Notes: generated by a model not told the origin, from the sequence alone. 64,000 bases of DNA from HGM04593 sp045661225 (GCA_045661225.1 JAZRFF010000018.1:5926-69925); one strand, 5' to 3'; positions 17,295 to 25,457 are shown, numbered from the stretch's first letter. A program made the numbers and translations.

Positions 17295-17325
17295 CAAAAT
17301 TAACAAAATGTTTTTCACTCACAAA
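17295..17325 (-). promoter_or_regulatory. Promoter of the gapA transcript (-33 and -7)
   Basis: Minus strand TTTG (17322-17325), 19-base spacer, TAATTTTG (17295-17302): both elements and spacing fit the Bacteroidetes primary sigma consensus. Confidence 0.75.
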
Positions 17326-17566
17326 ATAAAAGACCATTTAAATTCCCGAAAAATTAAAGAAAAGAACATTTTTTCAAGCGCAGCGCAATAATAAGCCTGC
17401 AATCAACAGCAAAATGCCGTAAAAAGCCACAAAAAGAACCAAAAGAATCCCCATTGTAACCCAAGCCTCAAACAACAAAAAGCCTCATTACCACCTGCAC
17501 AGTAAAAAAAACACACAATCCCCGAATGTTTATTGTTAAAAACAGTTGAACTTTGATATTTTTTCT

Positions 17567-17574
17567 TAACTTTG
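17567..17574 (+). promoter_or_regulatory. Promoter -7 box of mscL
   Basis: TAACTTTG followed by CATCG, 64 bases before the start. The preceding 17326-17566 holds no recognisable gene. Confidence 0.6.
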
Positions 17575-17637
17575 CATCGCTCACAGAGCATTCGCTCTTG
17601 CGACGGAGATATAATTTAACTTTAAATATTTGGTACT

Positions 17638-18114
17638 ATGGGATTTTTGAAAGATTTCAAAGCCTTTGCAATGAAAGGTAACGTTATCGATATGGCTGTC
17701 GGTGTTATCATCGGTGGTGCATTCGGTAAGATTGTAACATCAATCGTAAACGACATTATTATGCCCCCTATCGGTCTTTTGGTTGGTGGCGTAAACTTCA
17801 AAGAGTTGAAGCTGGTTATGCAGGCCGCTAAGCCCGAGGTTCTTAACGAAGCAGGCGAGGTTGTTACACCCGCAGTTGCCGAGGTAACACTCAACTATGG
17901 TAACTTCTTGCAGCAGACATTCGACTTCCTCATTATTGCATTGTCAATCTTCACTGTTATCAGAATCATCGCTAAGGTTAGCGAAATGACAAAGAAGAAA
18001 GAAGAGGAGGCTAAGCAGGCTGCACCTGCTCCCGCACCCGCTCCTGCACCGGAGCCCAGCGCCGAGGAGAAACTTCTTACCGAGATTCGCGACCTCTTGA
18101 AAGAGAAGAAATAA
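17638..18114 (+). CDS. mscL: Large-conductance mechanosensitive channel
   Basis: Homopentameric inner-membrane channel that opens under hypo-osmotic stress. The N-terminal amphipathic helix and first membrane helix are seen in FKAFAMKGNVIDMAVGVIIGGAFGKIV, with the conserved gate glycine-rich stretch; the second helix is DFLIIALSIFTVIRIIAKV. At 158 residues it is slightly long because of a proline/alanine linker (APAPAPAPAPEPSAEE) before the C-terminal helical bundle. Monocistronic with its own promoter and terminator. Confidence 0.96.
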   Translation: MGFLKDFKAFAMKGNVIDMAVGVIIGGAFGKIVTSIVNDIIMPPIGLLVGGVNFKELKLVMQAAKPEVLNEAGEVVTPAVAEVTLNYGNFLQQTFDFLIIALSIFTVIRIIAKVSEMTKKKEEEAKQAAPAPAPAPAPEPSAEEKLLTEIRDLLKEKK

Positions 18115-18125
18115 TAGTGCACTAC

Positions 18126-18165
18126 AACGAGAGTGAAGCCTGCGGGTTTCACTCTCGTTCTTTTT
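18126..18165 (+). terminator. Terminator of mscL
   Basis: AACGAGAGTGAA/TTCACTCTCGTT 12-bp stem, 10-base loop, then CTTTTT. Confidence 0.85.
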
Positions 18166-18253
18166 ACAAAATATTAGCGTTGTCACTCTTGTAAAAAAAA
18201 AGAAAAAGCAGTAACTTCGCAGAGCATTCAAGAATTTTTTAAACATCAAGAAT

Positions 18254-19561
18254 ATGAAACAGGATATGATTGTCATTCTCGACCTCGGAAGTCACGAGAA
18301 TACCGTGCTTGCAAGAGCAATCCGCGCATTAGGCGTTTATAGCGAGATTTACCCACACGACATTACTGTCGACGAGCTCAAGGCACTCCCCAATGTAAAA
18401 GGTATCATCATTAACGGCGGCCCCAACAATGTCATTGACGGCGTTGAAATAGACGTTGACCACAACATCTATTCGGCAGGTTTCCCGGTAATGGCGGCAG
18501 GCCACGACAAAGCATTGTGCGACACTAAGATTGCCCAGATTGGCAACGACGTGGAAGCTGTTAAAGAAGCTGTAAAATCGTTTGTGCTCGACACCTGCAA
18601 GGCCGAGAAAAACTGGAATATGACAAACTTCGTCAACGACCAGGTTGAGCTTATCCGCCGTCAGGTAGGCGACAAGAAAGTTTTGCTTGCACTCTCGGGT
18701 GGTGTCGACAGTTCAGTTGTAGCAGCCCTCCTGCTAAAAGCCATTGGCAACAACCTTGTATGCGTTCACGTTAACCACGGACTTATGCGCAAGGGCGAGA
18801 GCGAGGCTGTAGTAGATGTATTCAGCAAGCAACTATGCGCAAACCTTGTATATGTTGACGCAACAGACCGATTCCTCGACAAACTTGCAGGCGTTGCCGA
18901 CCCCGAGGAAAAACGTAAGATTATCGGTGGCGAGTTTATTCGCGTGTTCGAGGAAGAGGCACGCAAACTCGACGGCATAGACTTCCTTGGTCAGGGTACC
19001 ATCTACCCCGACATTGTAGAGAGCGGTACAAAGACAGCAAAGATGGTAAAATCGCACCACAATGTAGGCGGCCTTCCCGAAGACCTGCAATTCCAGTTGG
19101 TAGAGCCCATTCGTCAGCTCTTCAAGGACGAGGTACGCGCGTGCGGACTCGAGCTTGGTCTCCCCTACGATATGGTTTACCGCCAGCCGTTCCCCGGCCC
19201 CGGCTTGGGAGTACGTTGCTTGGGCGCAATCACCCGCGACCGTCTTGAGGCATTGCGCGAGTCAGACGCAATCTTGCGCGAAGAGTTCAAGAACGCAGGC
19301 CTCGACAAGACCGTATGGCAGTACTTTACCGTAGTACCCGACTTTAAGTCAGTAGGCGTTCGCAACAACGCCCGTTCATACGACTGGCCCGTAATTATCC
19401 GCGCCGTAAATACCGTAGACGCAATGACCGCAACCATCGAGCAGATTGAGTGGCCTATTCTTTTAAAGATTACAGACCGCATCCTTGCCGAGGTTCCCAA
19501 CATCAACCGCGTATGCTACGATATGTCACCAAAGCCAAGCGCAACAATTGAGTGGGAATAA
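18254..19561 (+). CDS. guaA: GMP synthase with a degenerate, shortened amidotransferase domain
   Basis: Converts XMP to GMP. The ATP-pyrophosphatase domain is intact: LLALSGGVDSS P-loop at about residues 144-154, and the C-terminal dimerisation domain with RQPFPGPGLGVR and the terminal PKPSATIEWE. The product is only 435 residues against ~510-525 for usual GuaA. The N-terminal glutaminase domain begins normally (VILDLGS, IIINGGPNNV) but the nucleophile motif GICYG is replaced by AAGHD at about residues 81-85 and the region with the catalytic His-Glu (FHPE) is missing, so about 75 residues are lost. It should depend on free ammonia or on a separate glutaminase; that is inference from the missing residues. 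Confidence 0.9.
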   Translation: MKQDMIVILDLGSHENTVLARAIRALGVYSEIYPHDITVDELKALPNVKGIIINGGPNNVIDGVEIDVDHNIYSAGFPVMAAGHDKALCDTKIAQIGNDVEAVKEAVKSFVLDTCKAEKNWNMTNFVNDQVELIRRQVGDKKVLLALSGGVDSSVVAALLLKAIGNNLVCVHVNHGLMRKGESEAVVDVFSKQLCANLVYVDATDRFLDKLAGVADPEEKRKIIGGEFIRVFEEEARKLDGIDFLGQGTIYPDIVESGTKTAKMVKSHHNVGGLPEDLQFQLVEPIRQLFKDEVRACGLELGLPYDMVYRQPFPGPGLGVRCLGAITRDRLEALRESDAILREEFKNAGLDKTVWQYFTVVPDFKSVGVRNNARSYDWPVIIRAVNTVDAMTATIEQIEWPILLKITDRILAEVPNINRVCYDMSPKPSATIEWE

Positions 19562-19590
19562 TAAAAACCCCTTTTTAAGCATATTCGAAT

Positions 19591-19625
19591 AACCTCTGCC
19601 CTCAAAAAGCAGAGGTTATTTTATT
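19591..19625 (+). terminator. Terminator of guaA
   Basis: AACCTCTGC/GCAGAGGTT stem with loop CCTCAAAAA, followed by ATTTTATT. A second hairpin CCTCCAGA/TCTGGAGG with CATTTTT follows at 19635-19660. Confidence 0.75.
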
Positions 19626-19687
19626 GATATACACCCTCCAGACCTCTCTGGAGGCATTTTTAACATAATAGCTAATAAATGTAAATT

Positions 19688-19709
19688 GACACCAGTTCTT
19701 GACACCAGT
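19688..19709 (+). repeat. Tandem GACACCAGT pair, left copy
   Basis: Two GACACCAGT units at 19688-19696 and 19701-19709, a 13-base period. The same pair with the same period recurs at 21085-21106. Confidence 0.6.
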
Positions 19710-19988
19710 AGCACGCATCGTATCGTTTACAGACTCAATTCGGGCAGAGAAAGTTATATTGCCAACGGTGGAAAGTTAGGGCGCAGGAAAGGGTCCTGTA
19801 AGACCACAGAGCGCAAGAAAGAGGAATACAAAGAGGTTATCTCATTCTTGAAGCGTGGTTACTCCGTACGCAACACAGCAAAGCTTTGTTTCACGAACCC
19901 ACTACCGCTCGGCAAAGTAAATACATTTCCTTTGCACTCGCTTAACCGTGGCTTTCCAATGTTAGTGTTAGCACAGTTCAAAGGGTAA
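19710..19988 (+). pseudogene. C-terminal remnant of a serine recombinase (resolvase/invertase)
   Basis: An open frame encodes RLNSGRESYIANGGKLGRRK, then KKEEYKEVISFLKRGYSVRNTAKLC. This is the end of the helical segment and the helix-turn-helix of small serine recombinases of the resolvase/Mpi-invertase group. The N-terminal catalytic domain (nucleophile Ser) is absent and the HTH second helix degenerates after AKLC. It is a stump left by a former mobile element immediately behind guaA. Confidence 0.65.
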
Positions 19989-20025
19989 AGAGAGAGTTTT
20001 GTATTTAATTTGAATTTTGTTTGTA

Positions 20026-20060
20026 AGTTATTGCTCCTGGCGAAGCCGGGAGCAATAACT
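20026..20060. terminator. Long hairpin downstream of the recombinase remnant
   Basis: AGTTATTGCTCCTGGC and GCCGGGAGCAATAACT pair over 16 bases with one G-T, 3-base loop. No T-run follows directly. The flanking 20061-20302 is AT-rich and shows no gene. Confidence 0.5.
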
Positions 20061-20302
20061 TAGTTTGTCAAGATAATCTTATAACGAATTTAAAAACACA
20101 TATTTGCAAAAAGTTATATTTTTAGCAGACAATGGATATATACTTAAATTAAGCAAAGATGTAGGAGTTAATTACAAAAGTATTACTCATAATTGCCATC
20201 TATAGTTTACTCTTTCGTATGTAGTACTAGTAACTAGATATTTTCAATTCCATACAAAAAAAGAGATGATGACCTTTATTACTTTTGGGTCACCATCTTA
20301 CT

Positions 20303-20725
20303 TTATTCTTTTTCTTTTACCTCTCTCTGTACTACTTTATACTTAGCGATAATATTTTTATAACGTTCTTTAAATTCGCTTTCTGTTATTATTTTTCCAT
20401 TTTCATTATAACAAATCATTTTATCGTTTTTTATATCAGATACACAAGCTATTCTCCCGTTATTATGATATATATATCCTTTGACAATAACGCCATTCTC
20501 ACATATTATTTTCATAAAACGCCCATCATTAGACCAAGCAGTACCTGTAAATAGAGCATTACCTTTATATATAAAGGTGTTATTACGAAAATTGGTTTCA
20601 GAGAGTTGAGAAAATGTGGTTTGAGTTGCGGTATTCCATTTAGACTTCAGCCAATCAAACTGAGCAAATGAAGGAGTACAAAATAAAGGCATAAGAACCA
20701 ACAAAGTAATAACCAACCTTTTCAT
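20303..20725 (-). CDS. Small secreted protein, MORN/YwqK-like repeats
   Basis: A 140-residue product with a clear signal peptide (ending CTPSFAQ). The mature part has three short repeats of the kind NFRNNTFIYKGNALFTGTAW, CENGVIVKGYIYHNNGRIAC and MICYNENGKIITESE, resembling the toxin_YwqK/MORN beta-hairpin repeats. Function unknown. It lies alone, inside the mobile-element scar behind guaA, and is more AT-rich than the surrounding housekeeping genes, so it may be acquired. Confidence 0.65.
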   Translation of the reverse strand: MKRLVITLLVLMPLFCTPSFAQFDWLKSKWNTATQTTFSQLSETNFRNNTFIYKGNALFTGTAWSNDGRFMKIICENGVIVKGYIYHNNGRIACVSDIKNDKMICYNENGKIITESEFKERYKNIIAKYKVVQREVKEKE

Positions 20726-20845
20726 AATATTGTATTAAGTAATGGTGATACAAATAAACACAAAATAATAGCCTAATTATAATATCGCATATTGCTTTCT
20801 TATACAAAAATATTACAAAGTAACGGAACTACAAAATAATATCAA

Positions 20846-21058
20846 GTAATTACAACTATTGGCTATGGTATTTTTAGCGGTTGTTCTACATTACAGAGCA
20901 TACACCTGCATTGGACTAATTTACTTAACATTAAAGTTGATGAATATATATTTGGTAAAGAAAATAAGGTTATACAGAAGAATGCACCTTATATGTACCA
21001 CCTGGAACAAGATGGGAATACAGACATCACCCCGTTTTTGGTCAATTCAAAAATATAG
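20846..21058 (+). pseudogene. Fragment of a BspA-like leucine-rich-repeat protein
   Basis: This frame reads VITTIGYGIFSGCSTLQSIH, LHWTNLLNIKVDEYIFGKEN and then 30 further residues to a TAG at 21056-21058. The first part is a typical last LRR_5 unit (IGxGIFSGCSTLQSI) of BspA-like proteins. There is no start codon or signal peptide; a stop codon lies just upstream in frame. It is a decayed third BspA-like locus in the window. Confidence 0.6.
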
Positions 21059-21084
21059 AAATAGAGAAGCAATAACAATCTTTC

Positions 21085-21106
21085 GACACCAGTTTATGAC
21101 ACCAGT
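21085..21106 (+). repeat. Tandem GACACCAGT pair, right copy
   Basis: GACACCAGT at 21085-21093 and 21098-21106, identical period to the pair at 19688. Together they bracket 1.4 kb containing the recombinase stump, the secreted protein and the LRR fragment. Confidence 0.6.
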
Positions 21107-21186
21107 TTGCTAAATTAAGCAACGAAGCACCGTGTTAAAACATTGATAATAAAGTTAAAATACTCAACTAAAATTTAACGGTTATA

Positions 21187-21229
21187 GTCGAGTGGGAATG
21201 ATTTTTGCCCTCAAAAAGGCAAAAATTAT
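21187..21229 (+). other. Possible displaced 3' end of guaA with a terminator
   Basis: In frame the bases encode I-V-E-W-E-stop, like the I-E-W-E end of guaA, and share GAGTGGGAAT with it. A terminator-like hairpin follows (ATTTTTGCC/GGCAAAAAT) whose centre GCCCTCAAAAAG is identical to the centre of the guaA terminator at about 19599. This suggests an insertion that supplied a new guaA end and pushed the old one 1.6 kb away. The match is short, so coincidence is possible. Confidence 0.35.
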
Positions 21230-21230
21230 C

Positions 21231-21421
21231 GACAAGGCGAGTAGCAAAAGGTCGCACGGCAATGCGGAGGAGCATTGCTTGCGACGACGGAAACTTTAGT
21301 TTCCCAAAGGAGTGTGTTAACCTTTAATATAAAGAAACCGTTGTGTATATAGTTCACGCCGTGCGGGTTGCGAACCGAAGGTCGACGCCCGCAGGGGCTA
21401 AAGTCAATAACGAGCCTTGTC
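21231..21421. other. Structured intergenic element of unknown nature
   Basis: GACAAGGC (21231-21238) and GCCTTGTC (21414-21421) could close a ~190-base element. Inside are the hairpins GCAATGC/GCATTGC, GGAAAC/GTTTCC and TGCGGG/CCCGCA. The GC content is higher than in the flanking DNA and no convincing protein is encoded on either strand. It may be a repeat-family member or an RNA. Confidence 0.35.
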
Positions 21422-21451
21422 AACAATAAAAACCATACAATAAACAATTTA

Positions 21452-21487
21452 CAACCGCTTCAACATTTCATTATGTTGAGGCGGTTG
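21452..21487. terminator. Hairpin terminator downstream of the GIY-YIG-like gene
   Basis: CAACCGCTTCAACA/TGTTGAGGCGGTTG 14-bp stem with one G-T pair, loop TTTCATTA. Positions 21488-21657 contain no further gene. Confidence 0.7.
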
Positions 21488-21657
21488 CTCTTTACAGCCA
21501 TCTATTTTTTTCAAGTTGTATTCTAAACTTTTTTGGGCCTTTTGTTTCTCTAATAACAATATCGTTTTTATTGCTATAGTATACTGGCAAGATATATCTT
21601 CTACATAAAAAAGCAATAAAGATAGAGCACGGTGCGATATAAAAGGAGAATATCGCG

Positions 21658-21990
21658 CTAAGGTATTGAGTGCGGAGTTTTTTCATAGGCATACACATAC
21701 ACCGAGCGCGTGTTTGTACCATTGCCGCCCCACGTTACGTTACCGATGTCGAAACCGCATTCGGCTGCTTTACGCTCTACAGCGGCAGCAACCCTGCTGT
21801 TTGCTACACGAGCGCAGAATATAACCCTATCGGCCTTATGCCTGTAAAGACGGGAGGCTATATTCCCCGTTGCGCCAACATAGCAGCCGGTTCTTCGGGT
21901 AATGTCGTAAAGTTCGGGATTCAACTCTATGATATAGGTAATTATCTCTTCGGCAGTGAGGTCACTGCAGTTATATAATGTATAGAACAT
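21658..21990 (-). CDS. Small GIY-YIG nuclease-like protein
   Basis: A 110-residue protein whose core TGCYVGATGNIASRLYRH matches the GIY-YIG pattern (Y-V-G-x-T-x-N-x(3)-R-L-x(2)-H), followed by a helix with Glu (AAVERKAAECGFDIG). The first GIY strand is weak, so this could be a divergent or inactive member. The gene is isolated between the guaA scar and the glutamine synthetase gene. No partner is visible. Confidence 0.5.
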   Translation of the reverse strand: MFYTLYNCSDLTAEEIITYIIELNPELYDITRRTGCYVGATGNIASRLYRHKADRVIFCARVANSRVAAAVERKAAECGFDIGNVTWGGNGTNTRSVYVYAYEKTPHSIP

Positions 21991-22055
21991 AGCTGATGAA
22001 CAATTTTCGGCAAAGATAACAGCCCCGGCGCAGCATAAAGTTGCTATAATAACAC

Positions 22056-22085
22056 AAATTAAGCCCCAAATTTGGGGCTTAATTT
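22056..22085. terminator. Terminator of the glutamine synthetase gene
   Basis: A 30-base perfect palindrome (AAATTAAGCCCCAAA and its complement) 22 bases after the stop on the minus strand. Confidence 0.85.
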
Positions 22086-22106
22086 ACAGGTACACTACCC
22101 TCTTTT

Positions 22107-23609
22107 TTATCCGCAATGGAAATAACGGCGCACAAGGGCAAGCATCTTTTCGCGGTCATCGCCAATATCGGAACGTAGCGTACGGTCGTCATACGAACGT
22201 AGGCGAGCGATTATTCCGTCTATCATTGCCGGACTGAAGACATTGTAACGTTCAAAAATAGAGCGTTGACGCTCAAGGCAGTCGGCCGACGCGGCACAAC
22301 TGTTGGGAAGGCTGGAGAGAAGCGCCAGCTTGCCGGCATTCTCTTTCTGATGAATATTCACGTTCACATATGTTCGATTGGCAACGTCGAGCGCATTTTC
22401 AAGTTCGAACCCGTAACGGCAGGCAACAGCAAGGCCGGCTATAAGTTGGTAGATATCGGCCGAACCGTCGGGCGAACGCATCTCGACGGTCTGTTTCTGT
22501 GTAGTATCGTACAGATGCTCCGCTTCGAGCGGATTAGCAAGGCGGCACATATCGCTCTTGGCAGCCCAGCCTAAAGGCACGCGCACAAGCACCGAGCGGT
22601 TACGATCACCCCAACAGATATTTGTTGGAGCCTCCTGGTGCGGCACAAGGCGGAAATACGAGGTGGGATTGGTGTTTCCGAAGGCTGTAATCGAGGGAGC
22701 AAGCTCCATCATTCCGGCTATTGCGCGACGCGCCGTTGCCGAAAGTTCGCCACCGTCGAGCATACAGTTGCTACCGTTCTTTGTTATGCGCATATGCACG
22801 TGCAGGCCCGAGCCGGCCTTACCGGCCGTAATCTTGGGCGCAAAAGTAATATCGTAGCCGTATCTATGGGCGAGGTTACGAATTATCCATTTTGCAACCA
22901 TCAGCTGGTCGGCTGCCTCGCAAGCGGGAACCGGCAGAAACTCAATCTCATTCTGCTCGTATATCATTCCATCAATAGAGAAGTTTCCGACCTCGGAATG
23001 ACCGTACTTTATCTGGCCGCCGGCCTGAGATATGAACGACATACACTCGGTACGGAAGTCGTTGAATTTTGCATAGGGAGCCGACTCGTGGTACCCCTTC
23101 TGGTCTGTTGCGGGGAACATACCGTTGTCGGGGGCAATCACATAGTATTCAAGTTCGCCCATCGCCTGAAATTCCATTCCTGTAACATCGGTAAAGGCAC
23201 GACACGCCTTGCGAAGGGTATTCTCGGGCGAACTTTCAAGCGGTTCGCCGTCCTTGTTGAAATAAGAACAGAGCATAGACAGCGTGGGTATGGGCGCAAA
23301 TGGGTCGTGAAACGCGGTGCTGAAGCGTGGTAACACATATAAATCGCTGCTACCCGCCTCTATAAAGGGGAAGAGCGACGAACCATCGACGCGTTCACCA
23401 CAAGTGAGAATTGTATCAAGGTATGCTAAGTTGTTTATGACAAAGTTCAACGTCTTTAAACGGCCATCGCCTGCAGGGTACATAAAGTTGACCATTCTGA
23501 CACCGTTCTCCTTTATATATTGAATTATATCGGCTTTGGTAAATTCGCTACAAGGCTTTCCAAGAAAAGCCACAACCTTGTTGGGGTTCATTTCTAAAGA
23601 CTTATTCAT
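22107..23609 (-). CDS. glnA: Glutamine synthetase, type I-like
   Basis: Forms glutamine from glutamate and ammonia. The 500-residue protein shows the beta-grasp N-terminal domain and catalytic barrel: GELEYYV and NEIEFLP (metal-binding glutamates), AGSGLHVHM (conserved His), and NPTSYFRLVPHQEAPTNICW with the arginine-rich substrate site, then VEMRSPDGSADIY. It differs from the long GSIII (GlnN) typical of Bacteroidetes. The family is large and a few members are gamma-glutamyl-polyamine or related ligases, so the symbol is the most likely assignment and not certain. Confidence 0.85.
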   Translation of the reverse strand: MNKSLEMNPNKVVAFLGKPCSEFTKADIIQYIKENGVRMVNFMYPAGDGRLKTLNFVINNLAYLDTILTCGERVDGSSLFPFIEAGSSDLYVLPRFSTAFHDPFAPIPTLSMLCSYFNKDGEPLESSPENTLRKACRAFTDVTGMEFQAMGELEYYVIAPDNGMFPATDQKGYHESAPYAKFNDFRTECMSFISQAGGQIKYGHSEVGNFSIDGMIYEQNEIEFLPVPACEAADQLMVAKWIIRNLAHRYGYDITFAPKITAGKAGSGLHVHMRITKNGSNCMLDGGELSATARRAIAGMMELAPSITAFGNTNPTSYFRLVPHQEAPTNICWGDRNRSVLVRVPLGWAAKSDMCRLANPLEAEHLYDTTQKQTVEMRSPDGSADIYQLIAGLAVACRYGFELENALDVANRTYVNVNIHQKENAGKLALLSSLPNSCAASADCLERQRSIFERYNVFSPAMIDGIIARLRSYDDRTLRSDIGDDREKMLALVRRYFHCG

Positions 23610-23634
23610 AATGGTTAGTTTTAATTGTATGCTA

Positions 23635-23664
23635 CAAAGTTATCTTTTTTATTAAAACAACAAA
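23635..23664 (-). promoter_or_regulatory. Promoter of the glutamine synthetase gene
   Basis: Minus strand TTTG (23661-23664), 18-base spacer, TAACTTTG (23635-23642), 26 bases before the start. Confidence 0.7.
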
Positions 23665-23764
23665 ATAATTGGAAAATATTATCAAGCATTCTCCAACTAT
23701 TATATACACAATGCGCATACATTGCAAAACCGCGCACGCCTAAAGTAAATATCAAGCAACAGCC

Positions 23765-24706
23765 TTAATGGCCTTTTTTCTTTTCTGCACCACGATTTAT
23801 AATGTATATTCCGGCTGTGGCAAGCAGAGCCGCAAACAGATAGTTCCAATGGAAAGGCTCGTCGAGGCACAAGCACGACGTTACCGCACCAACCACAGGA
23901 ATAAGAGAGTTGAAGATTGCAACCTTTCCCACGGGGTTACAGGTAAGAAGTTTATTGTACAGCGTAAAGCCGAGAGCCGATATAAGCGTAAGCAACAGCA
24001 GTATCACCACACCCCACAATGTTATAGCAGGCAGTGTGCCACCCATAAGCAATCCGGGAACAAGCAGCATAATACCGCCCAGAGCAAGACTGTAACCTGT
24101 GCCCACAAAAACATCGGTTCTTGTACCGAGTCCACGTGTCATAAGCCCCGCGAATGCCGCACAAAGAGCGTTGAGAATTATCATTCCGTCACCCATAAGA
24201 GTAAAGCTGCCGCTTGCGCCACCACCTATATTAAGCGACAGAATAGCAGCAAAGCCCACAATGCACCCTGCGACCTTGCGCAGTGTCAGCCTGTCGCTCT
24301 TGAAAAAAAGACAGGCAAGAAGCACAAGCAGAAACGTTCCGAGCGAGTTGAGGATTGCTGCGCGAGCGCCTTCGCTGTGCGATAGACCAATGTAAAAGAA
24401 TGCATAATGCAGTCCGGTGTTAAGCAATGCAAAGAGCAATACATACATAAAGCCGCCAAAGCCCGAAACAGTGAACTTACGCCCTGTGGCACGGGCTATG
24501 GCAAGCACCACAAGCCCTGCCAGCGTGAAGCGTATGCCTGCAAAAAGCACCTTGCTGCCGGTCATAGACTGTTCAATGCCAAATTCGTTGAACCCGAGTT
24601 TAATTAACGGGTAAGCCCAACCCCACGCCATTGCCGCAGTAAGAGCAAAAGCCACGACCCACAATGGTCGCTGAAATATTGAAACTGCCTCTTGTCCTTT
24701 TATCAT
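23765..24706 (-). CDS. EamA/DMT-family transporter
   Basis: A 313-residue inner-membrane protein with ten predicted hydrophobic helices arranged as two EamA halves (first half from LTAAMAWGWAYPLIKLGF, second from GLMTRGLGTRTDVFVGTGYSLALG). These are drug/metabolite superfamily exporters of amino acids, nucleosides or drugs; substrate cannot be inferred. Monocistronic, with TATTTTTG on the minus strand at 24728-24735. Confidence 0.88.
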   Translation of the reverse strand: MIKGQEAVSIFQRPLWVVAFALTAAMAWGWAYPLIKLGFNEFGIEQSMTGSKVLFAGIRFTLAGLVVLAIARATGRKFTVSGFGGFMYVLLFALLNTGLHYAFFYIGLSHSEGARAAILNSLGTFLLVLLACLFFKSDRLTLRKVAGCIVGFAAILSLNIGGGASGSFTLMGDGMIILNALCAAFAGLMTRGLGTRTDVFVGTGYSLALGGIMLLVPGLLMGGTLPAITLWGVVILLLLTLISALGFTLYNKLLTCNPVGKVAIFNSLIPVVGAVTSCLCLDEPFHWNYLFAALLATAGIYIINRGAEKKKGH

Positions 24707-24819
24707 TTTCTTTTAAATTTAACAGTGCAAAAATAACAAAAAAGAGGTTACCGACAGCCTTCTTTTACGACTAATGCAAGAAGATTGCCGCAAAATAATA
24801 ATCTTTGAAAAAGATTTTT

Positions 24820-24827
24820 TATATTTG
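24820..24827 (+). promoter_or_regulatory. Promoter -7 box of the histidine phosphatase gene
   Basis: TATATTTG, with a TTTG 12 bases upstream. The inverted dispersed repeat lies between this box and the gene, inside the leader. Confidence 0.5.
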
Positions 24828-24846
24828 CCTTTCGGCAGATATACGA

Positions 24847-24900
24847 CTGCACTCGCCGGGAAAAATAATCAAGAAAACTTGTTATTTCTCGCTCGTTTGT
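24847..24900 (-). repeat. Dispersed intergenic repeat, diverged copy 4 (inverted)
   Basis: Read on the minus strand it begins ACAAACGAGCGAGAAATA and ends GGCGAGTGCAG like copies 1-3, but the centre has changed to ACAAGTTTTCTTG. It keeps the same orientation relative to the downstream gene as the other copies. Confidence 0.65.
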
Positions 24901-24940
24901 TTGTATATCAGCAATAAATAACGTAAAAAAACAGAAAAGT

Positions 24941-25441
24941 ATGGCAACAATTATATATATGACCCGTCACGGCGAGACTATAGAAAACTCATTAGGATTG
25001 TTTCAAGGACAGACTCCCGGTCACCTCTCGGAACTTGGCAAAGAGCAAGCACAGGCATTGCGCCCTGCTCTTGCAGCACTGGAATTCGATGCCGTATTGT
25101 GCAGCGACCTCAAACGTTGCCTCGACACAGCCGAGATTGCTCTCGCCGACATTGAATGCACAATAATAAAAGAGCCACTTTTACGCGAACGCGACCTTGG
25201 CAACCTTGCCGGGACACCAATAAAAGGAGCTACACTCAACGAAACAGTAGAGACCGAGGATTCAATGAAAGAACGCGCACATAAATTTATAGAGAAAGTG
25301 CGCAAGGAGTATGCGGGCAAGAAAATCCTTGCTTTCAGCCACGGTTTTTTCTGTCGCATAATGGAGGCCGAAATTAAAGGCGTGACACACCGTGACGTGA
25401 CATTGTTCGGCAACTGCGAGATTAGGGAGTTTGTTGTATAA
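24941..25441 (+). CDS. Histidine phosphatase (phosphoglycerate mutase-like)
   Basis: A 166-residue cytosolic enzyme of the branch-2 RHG superfamily. MTRHGETIEN carries the catalytic Arg-His; LLRERDLGNLAG provides the conserved Arg-Glu; FSHGFFCR carries the second His. Members dephosphorylate sugar phosphates, alpha-ribazole phosphate or 2,3-bisphosphoglycerate; the specific substrate is unknown. The nth gene follows 16 bases later and is likely co-transcribed. Confidence 0.9.
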   Translation: MATIIYMTRHGETIENSLGLFQGQTPGHLSELGKEQAQALRPALAALEFDAVLCSDLKRCLDTAEIALADIECTIIKEPLLRERDLGNLAGTPIKGATLNETVETEDSMKERAHKFIEKVRKEYAGKKILAFSHGFFCRIMEAEIKGVTHRDVTLFGNCEIREFVV

Positions 25442-25457
25442 CACAAAAGTTCCGACA

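Noticed and set aside
20859..21113. 84-residue ORF starting MAMVFLAVVLHYRA
   Set aside because: Another frame of the same DNA clearly encodes a BspA LRR fragment.
21226..21447. 73-residue ORF on the minus strand
   Set aside because: Covers the structured GC-rich element; looks like chance translation of a repeat.
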